This document shows positions 57,441 through 64,000 of a DNA stretch of 64,000 nucleotides, in pieces. Origin of the DNA: Nematostella vectensis (Eukaryota > Cnidaria > Anthozoa > Actiniaria > Edwardsiidae). Below the pieces are notes generated by a model. It was not told where the DNA came from. It did not search any database and was given only the letters and a program-made list of their open reading frames with translations. The DNA lies in assembly GCF_932526225.1 (NCBI RefSeq), contig NC_064044.1:12848084-12912083 (forward strand), read 5' to 3'. The position numbers and the translations under genes are program-made. The stretch's first letter is position 1, and each line of letters begins with the position of its first letter.

Positions 57441-60400
57441 TCACACCAAGGGTACTGTGGAGTCGTCTTCGAGGTGGTGGTCCTCGTGGACCTCTCCGTG
57501 CGTCTGAAATATGGAAAATAAAATATTAGAAGGTGGTCGGTTTTGTTGAGTTTCAGATGAGCAGTTTTTTATCCGCGATAAGGCGTTCGTAGTTTGTTTT
57601 GCTAGCCTTTTGTATGGCCGCGCGAGAAACTGGGACAAAGTGTGAGGGGCGCCACAAGCGAGGTCAAGGCGGGCGGGAAACTTCGCCCAGGGCGCACCTC
57701 ACACTTGCCCCAGTATTCGCGAATGCACAAAATGCTCTGAAACTCAACAAAACTAACGCCCTCAGTGTTGCGTGACTGCGAAAAGCCGGCGGCAAAGGAG
57801 ACTAAGCAAAGCCGCGAGCTACGCAGGCTATCAGAATGGTGCCATCAAATGTTGACTTAACTGGTAAGCGAGACCAAGGGCGAGGAAATGCAACTGACTG
57901 ATTTTCTCGCGCTTGTGTCGAGCTAGATTCTTACATTTGTTTCGCTTGCGTTTTATCCCTGCTAAACAACGGAATTCATCATTCACCAAAGGGCGATTTT
58001 AGCTGTGCCAAATCGCCAGCCAGAGTTCTCAAAATATTAAAGAACCCAGTAAGACTTCAATCTAGCGAAATCGCTTTGTTTTTTGTACTCACGGCGTCTT
58101 CTGTATTATCTGGTGAGGGCTGTGGTTCTGGTCTGCCTCTACCGGCCTGTAATAAGAAAGGTCAAGTAAATGTCTCGCCATACGACCCCCAAACTATCAA
58201 ATAAATTTGAAAGACTAGAAAGCTACCTCGCACATACCATGTTATTGGTAATCCTATGTCCGTTGTCCGTGGAGGGGGGACTGGGTATGGCTTCCGGGTG
58301 CTCATTAGGTACTACGGTAGTTAGGTAGGTGGCAGAGGGATCGTCCGAGGATTGGCAGTACATGATTTGCCCGGCCTGGCAGTTGATAAGAAATATGATA
58401 TTAGTGGTTGATAATTGTGATATTCGACCTTACGTTTTTCCAATTGTACGGCCCAAGGTCATGATGCGTACTAAATTCTGATCTTTGTGAGGGGGTTGGG
58501 GCACACTTGGTTTCATAAAAAAAGAATTTGCGCTCATTATGTGTTGGAAATTAGAGGGATAATAACTAGATGCTACGCAAAATTTTTCGTTAGGTCGCCA
58601 TCATCACCTATTGCAATCTTTCATTTTCATCACCATCATCAACATCGCTATTCCTATATTCAACTCCTACCACCATCATCATCATTGTTATCGCACCCCC
58701 AACCAACCAGCCCACCACCAAATAACACCACCAGCATCATCAGCATCATATCATCATCATCGTCGTCGTCGTCGCAATCCAACACCATTACCAATCATTG
58801 TGCCCCATTACCATTGCCACCATTGTCAACATTATTGTCATCGCACAGCCAACCAACACAATCATCACCAACGCATCACAATCACCATTGCATCGTCGTC
58901 GTTGCACCTCAATCACCATTACCAACACCATCACCTTGGTCATTATTATCATCACATCATATCATTATTATAATCGTCGTTATCACCACCATAACCTGCC
59001 AACATACAAACAAACCTACCATGGGAGACTGGGGCGAACAGCAGTCACAATACACGTTGCCTTGACAACAGCACACTGCCCCCCATGCCCCCACCATGAT
59101 CTCGAGTATCGCCAAGATGGCGATCAGGTAGCATACGACAAGCTTAGTGGTGCACGCGGCGGAAGTGAACACGTGATCGCGCAAGATCCTGTTGGTGTGG
59201 TTACGAAGCATCAGGTTGCCATGGTAATATGAATCTTCTGAGCTGTTGCTAGGGGCGGTGAAATGAAGGTGATGGCTTTCCCAAAATTTAGGATCGCAGA
59301 GTATTTCCCATCTATAAGAGGAAGATCATTGAGTCGAGGGAATAAAATGGATTTTTTTAACGTGTATGTTTCGCCAGCATCAGTCTGCGTTGCTTGTGAA
59401 ATCCCGCTTAATTACCTGTCCACACAGACAAAGGGAATACAATGCGAACTACGTTGTGTGACCTCCATCATAGTGAGGCTTTGTATGTAGACCAGGTCCG
59501 ACTTGCGTGACGATGTTGTTTTGATTTCTTTTGAATATTCAAAACTCTCATCATTTTTAAGTATACAATTTTCCCTATATTACTTGATATTTTATGAATA
59601 TAATTGAGCTGTTTTGGTTGTATGATGGGTTCAAATTCATCGAGATTCAAGCGGATTTACAAATTCATTACTGAGATGAGCATTTCATTTGTATACGGTT
59701 TCATTCTCTACGAAGCTACGCGTCACGCAGGTCGGGTCGGGTCGACGGGCTTTAAGATCTTCATATGAGGGACTCTCTCAAAAGTACAGATTTTTTTTGC
59801 CAGCCAAACTTTGTCAATGGCTCCTCCATAAGTGGAGGCGTCTGTTTATAAAACGGACGCTGCCACTTTTGCTCGGTTCATACAGATTGACATTTAAGGT
59901 TTCATTCCATTTAGTCATTTTCAAAATTCTCTATAAGTAAGTCAAAGATGATGATAATATTTATACAAAGACACTTGTAATTCGTAATTTTTTTCGATTG
60001 GTCAAGGGTCCATGTGTTAAAGGACACACGTACGTAAGGCGCAAACATGCGCGCGCTTACCAAAACTAGATGATAACTAAAAAAAACATTTTACGTGTTT
60101 TATAAAGCAAATAGATCTTATTATTTTGGTTGTCTTTCCTCTAATTGGTGCACAAGAGACTTCACAGCGTGTCTTTTTGGTTCATGACACGCTGTGAAGT
60201 CTACTAGACGTTAAAGTATAACATCTTAGAAGACCACTCACCTGTCAGCGTTAAAGTAGGCACTGCCCCAATAAAATAACGCTAAGATGGCGCCGAACAA
60301 AGCCGAGGTTATAGAGAAGCCCAAATACGTGCTTAACTGTAGAATATAAACATTACACACGAAATCAGCTGACAGAATCTCATATAGAATTGACTAATGT

Positions 60401-62496
60401 GGTGGTGATAATGGCTACGACGATAATGGTTATGATGGCGATGAAGACCTTGATAAAGATGAATGTAGGCAATTGTACTGATCATATGATCAGTAGTACA
60501 ATTTCATATTGCAATTTTCCATACGAAGAAAACGTTATCGTTTTGGGTGTCTGGTAGCGAGGAACCTTCTCTATTGACTAAGGATGATCAAAGTTACTGT
60601 TTTTCTCTTCTGATTATTCTCCAAACGGAAGCACCTGCGGTACGGCAACCTTAAAATGACAAGAATCATGCAGTCTTTTGCAGGTATCCAGGAATTGTTG
60701 ATGGGGTCGTATGCAGTCGTAGGTATCACATGAAAAGAAAGACGCTTTCAATACGAAAATACCAATTCTTTTGTTGGCAAAGAGGTGAGGGGATGGGCGC
60801 TCACCCTGTTTGCTCATTATTGTTATGAGCATCTCACGTACCTTACATCTGTCTAATGTTTCACGCCGTTTCGTGGCGTAAAATCCAAATAAACCAGTTC
60901 CTAGAATCTGCGAAAGAAACCAACCATTCATGTATATATTTTGCGACTGATAATCCAAAAATGAAGCCAGTTCCTAGAATCTTAAAAAATAAGGTTGTTG
61001 ATATATATTTTACGTCTCATGAAGTGATGAACTAAAACGTCAATGGCCCGTCATGAGTACACCCCGTTGAACAGTGTGTACAAGAAGAGGAAGAATGCGA
61101 GTATACAGGATGGGAGTGCACAGTCATAGGAATCATATGGAAAAAGGAGAGTATTTGACAATCCCTTAATAAAAAATAGCCAATTTTTGCAGGTCATTGT
61201 GGAGGGGGGGGGGGGGGGGGGGTGGGGTGCACACCTGCAGTTATGCATTAAATTTCTAAATAACATTCATGGTTTGAAGAAAGAGCTTTGCCGGTGGCCT
61301 GCGGCTATTCATGAAAGGGTAGCATTATTATTCAGATGCTTTCCTTCAACTCTGATAAAAATTAAACAGTGACTAGGATTAGGGCTAGAGATAGAAAGAT
61401 GAACAGTGATAGGGTCCATTCATTTGTCAGAACACAAGCTGCACCCGGCGTGATAATGATTTCCAACCCAGATTCGCTATATGTTTCCCTTATTTTCGTC
61501 TAAAAATACGTTCTTAGGGTCGCTTGCTCGCGTGCTATGCATATTGGGCACCTAGTGCCAAACAGAAACGCGACGATGTATGATAAATACGAACATTATT
61601 GGCTAAAGCTTGCATTATGGCTGTTATGGCCCCTTAAAATATATGGACTGGTGATGCGTGTCAAATTATTCACGTTGTCATTCGCATTGTTTTACATGGG
61701 AGTATAATATAAACATTTTACGTTTGTGTGTTAAATATTACTGTGGTATTCGTTTTACATTCTGTTAAAAACAAATAATTGCGCTTTGAATTTTTTGTAG
61801 AATACGAGACAACTATGAATCGATGAAAGCACGCCTACAAGTAAATCATGATTTTTATGTAAATATTTCGAATAGTAAGAATACATTTCTAGTTAAAATA
61901 CGTTATTGGTAAGTGATTATATTTCATCGATTCCCACTTTCCAGTGTAAAGTGGCACGACTTCGATTATTAGTTTATTGTCACAGCAATCTTCTTTTAAA
62001 TAATCCTTTTCTTTTGAGTAAACATTTTAAAATGACATGGTTTTGCATTTAGGCAAGTCACTTGCGTAGAATATGCGAAGCTGCTAATTTCAGGAGTGGG
62101 TAATACAAACAACACTTTGTCCATGTATAACCGTATAGCAAGAAACCAAAAAATTGTCTTTTTATATTTATATCGACAATATCATAAGATCGAGATTATT
62201 TCCCATAGACCCTATATATTTCACTATTTGAACTGGTATTCAGAGACCTTTATACAGCGAGTATCGTTCTATCGAGTATCGTTTTATCGAGGTTTCACTG
62301 TATTTTAATGATGTTGTATGTTTAAAATAGTATAACTTACCCACATTCCCATCCAAACTGGAAGAACAGCCTTAGAACCAACTGACCACGGGTTCCAAAA
62401 GATCGCTCTTTCAATCACACCGAAAGTGAAAAATAAAAATCCAAGCGCCATCTGAGAGAACGCCGAAAGACGCGAGTACTTGTAGCTAAAGGCCAT
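57441..62496 (-). CDS. Four-transmembrane protein, CD20/MS4A-like
   Basis: Seven coding exons, in order: 62,496-62,341; 60,907-60,842; 60,336-60,242; 59,248-59,020; 58,375-58,238; 58,146-58,093; 57,503-57,441. Phases agree; 266 aa. Four hydrophobic segments are seen: about 12-32 (FSQMALGFLFFTFGVIE), 44-63 (VLPVWMGMWILGTGLFGFYA), 78-98 (LGFSITSALFGAILALFYW) and 138-158 (LVVCYLIAILAILEIMVGAW). The last is followed by a cysteine cluster (CCCQ...CDCC). The 40-residue loop before segment 4 has two N-glycosylation sequons (NSS, NHT). The tail of about 90 residues is Pro/Asp/Glu/His-rich. Topology, the PVWxG motif at segment 2 and the Cys cluster after segment 4 recall CD20/MS4A and TMEM176 proteins, but the family call is tentative. 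The first ATG in frame is used. The exon 2 acceptor is duplicated. Confidence 0.82.
57538..57758. mobile_element. Foldback element just upstream of the tetraspan last exon
   Basis: Outer arms GGTTTTGTTGAGTTTCAGA and CTGAAACTCAACAAAAC, inner arms ACTGGGACAAAGTGTGAGG and CCTCACACTTGCCCCAGT. About 220 bp, GC-rich core. It ends 35 bases before the last-exon acceptor region. Confidence 0.75.
58600..58995 (+). repeat. Degenerate (CATCAC/ATT)n region in tetraspan intron 4
   Basis: Low-complexity CAT/CAC/CCA DNA. The His/Ser/Thr-rich frames of up to 192 codons crossing it are repeat artefacts. It abuts the exon 4 donor at 59,019. Confidence 0.85.
60157..60202. other. Perfect 17-bp hairpin
   Basis: AGACTTCACAGCGTGTC and its exact complement GACACGCTGTGAAGTCT are separated by a 12-base loop, in intron 3 of the tetraspan gene. 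It could be a tiny palindromic transposon or a small-RNA precursor; the stem is short for a microRNA. Confidence 0.5.
60842..60981 (-). repeat. Duplicated acceptor of tetraspan exon 2
   Basis: The intron-exon junction AG|ATTCTAGGAACTGG occurs at the true exon start (60,907) and again 73 bases upstream (AAG|ATTCTAGGAACTGG, exon-like from 60,980). The intervening sequence is a decayed copy too (TATATATTTTGCG versus TATATATTTTACG). The period is not a multiple of three. Confidence 0.7.
61085..61222 (-). repeat. Dispersed repeat family D, copy 2, with poly-G
   Basis: Reverse-complement relative of 25,775-25,905 ending in a G run of about 17 (61,203-61,222). Located in tetraspan intron 1. Confidence 0.6.
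61400..62340 (-). other. Tetraspan intron 1, remainder
   Basis: No exon or repeat recognised between the family D repeat and the exon 1 donor at 62,340. Confidence 0.45.
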
Positions 62497-62734
62497 TTCT
62501 TCCACCCTTGCAAATTAGCTGGAAAGCCTTAGAAATGAATAACGGATGATTGTCAAAGACCCGTAGACGCTTTATGCCTATTATTCGAACCGTTTTTCTG
62601 CATTTCTGAGAAGTATCCTTTGATGCATTCATTATAGGCCGCCACAGGGATACCACAATATGGTTACCTATCATTAAAACTAGGGAGGGAGGGGGGTGGG
62701 GGGGTGGGAGTGCAGCATGTGGACAGAATACGGT

Positions 62735-62990
62735 ACAGTGGAACCCCGTTCTAAAGACAACTGCCTGATTTCTTGGAATTTATTTTCCCAACTGCATCCT
62801 CAATAATGGGGTTTCTTTCACAATGGTGTCCTCATTAATAGGGGTTTTCCCCTAACGGCGTCCTCTTTAACGAAGTTCTAATTCCATAGTGTCTTCTTTA
62901 ACTTGGATATTCTCCCAACGGTGTCCTTATTAACGGGATTCTAGTCGGTTCTAGTCCCATTGACGCACTATCTAAACTGGGTTTTTTTTA
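62735..62990 (+). repeat. Degenerate tandem repeat of about 34 bp
   Basis: Recurring GTGTCCTCATTAATRGGGTT and TCTNCCCAACGGTGTCCT phrases after GTACAGTGGAACCCCGTTCT. A type of decayed repeat widespread in invertebrate genomes; about seven units. Confidence 0.7.
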
Positions 62991-63254
62991 TACTCGAAAC
63001 GAATCATCGTTGAGCGATTTCAGAAATTCAACTTGTTCGTTCAGGGCAACGCTGCTCTATCTCAACGTAGCAAATGGGTCAAATATTTATGCTTCCCTAC
63101 CCTGCGAAGCTATGACTTTTAGTTGTACCTGCTATCTAAAAAGTCGTCACCTTGTGTACATAGAAAAGATATCTATGAAAACCGACCTCGAACCGAAACC
63201 CGGGAGGAACAAGGCGCCGCAGCGGGAGTGGGCGAGAGAGAAGAAAAATGTCAA

Positions 63255-63579
63255 CCCATGAAGTTCTACAAGGGATTGCAACAATTAAGGAAGATAGGAC
63301 ACTCCATGAAGTTCTACAAGGGATGGCAACAATAAGGGAGATAGGACAATCCATGAAGTTCTACAAGGGATGGCAACAATAAGCAGGAAGATAGGACAAC
63401 CCATGAAGTTTTACAAGGGATAGCAACAATAAGCAGGGAGATAGGACAATCCATGAAGTTTTACAAGGGATGGCAACAATAAGAGAGATAGGGAAATCCA
63501 TGAATTTCTACAAGTGATGGCAACAATAAGGAAAATAGGGAAATCCATGAATTTCTACAAGTGATGGCAACAATAAAAG
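63255..63579 (+). repeat. 47-50-bp minisatellite, seven copies
   Basis: The unit is CCATGAAGTTCTACAAGGGA, TGGCAACAATAAG, then GGAGATAGGACAAT. The last two units carry shared variants (GAATTT, AAGTGATGG), so the array has evolved by local duplication. Confidence 0.92.
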
Positions 63580-64000
63580 TAAAAAACACATATGAGATGG
63601 AAGATAGTGTCATAGACACTCATAGTGAAGATAGACATTCCTTATTGCCTATTTGTTTTATTTTGCTTTGTTTTACATTATTTCTTTAAAAAACCTTTTC
63701 CCTGGTACATACACCATTCTGAACTATGAAACTAAATTATAACACGCTATTTGGGCGTGCGCGTGCGCGTGGGCGGTGTTGTGTTTTTCGAGCCAGTTCT
63801 CTCCTATCTTTGTGTTTGTTTATACCTTTATACCTTTTTTATATACAAATTCTAGCATTTTCTTTTCCTAAAACAATCTTCCTTAAATATATATACATGC
63901 AGGTTTGATCAGCTAAAATTATTTTTTTTTCTTGCATTGAATTGCATATTTCTGAATAAGACTATTTATATATGTTTTTTTAAAACCTTTACATTCTTGA
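63580..64000. other. Intergenic, nothing recognised
   Basis: AT-rich, with one CG-rich purine-pyrimidine alternating patch (GTGCGCGTGCGCGTG near 63,757). No exon seen. Confidence 0.45.

Noticed and set aside
58487-59232. His/Ser/Thr-rich ORFs of 192, 120 and 144 codons
   Set aside because: Produced by CAT/CAC low-complexity DNA in tetraspan intron 4; partly antisense to a well-supported exon.

Overview
This window is eukaryotic animal DNA: AT-rich, full of GT-AG introns, transposon debris and minisatellites, with no operons or bacterial signals. Four multi-exon protein genes can be rebuilt exon by exon, all with consistent reading phase. The closeness of the encoded proteins to bilaterian orthologues, together with the intron density and repeat style, suggests an anthozoan cnidarian (sea anemone or coral). 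The taxon is an inference, not something the sequence proves.

Layout. Bases 1-26,300 hold no gene I can identify. They contain dispersed and tandem repeats: a 137-bp doublet, a 960-bp unit in four copies, a 150-190-bp array and a 27-bp array of about 40 units. They also contain LINE and DIRS-like reverse-transcriptase remnants and several foldback elements. From 27,853 to 42,616 (+) lies a RASSF gene encoding LIM, Ras-association and SARAH domains (399 aa, 13 coding exons). Its second intron carries a young Ty3/Gypsy-type LTR element (30,057-34,440). Facing it on the minus strand are ADRM1/Rpn13, the proteasomal ubiquitin receptor (49,750-44,240, 398 aa, 8 exons), TRAM1, a translocon-associated ER membrane protein (56,401-51,135, 372 aa, 11 exons), and a four-transmembrane CD20/MS4A-like protein (62,496-57,441, 266 aa, 7 exons). 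The three minus-strand genes run head to tail. RASSF and ADRM1 converge across about 1.6 kb that holds a TTAA-flanked MITE.

The genes are not an obvious functional cluster: Hippo/Ras signalling scaffold, proteasome receptor, ER translocation factor and a membrane tetraspan.

The most unusual signal is a recurring one. At four separate exon-intron junctions in three of the four genes, the junction itself, including the splice site, is tandemly duplicated. In ADRM1, twelve 33/36-bp copies each repeat the end of exon 4, and eight keep a GTAAGC donor. All stay in one open frame and in the right phase, so use of successive donors would give a ladder of protein lengths. In RASSF, at least six 62-64-bp copies of the exon 3 acceptor sit in a row, with decay increasing away from the exon. 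ADRM1 exon 6 and exon 2 of the tetraspan gene show weaker versions. A G-rich minisatellite of RASSF intron 9 also reappears in intron 12 between 27-bp direct repeats, as if it had moved.
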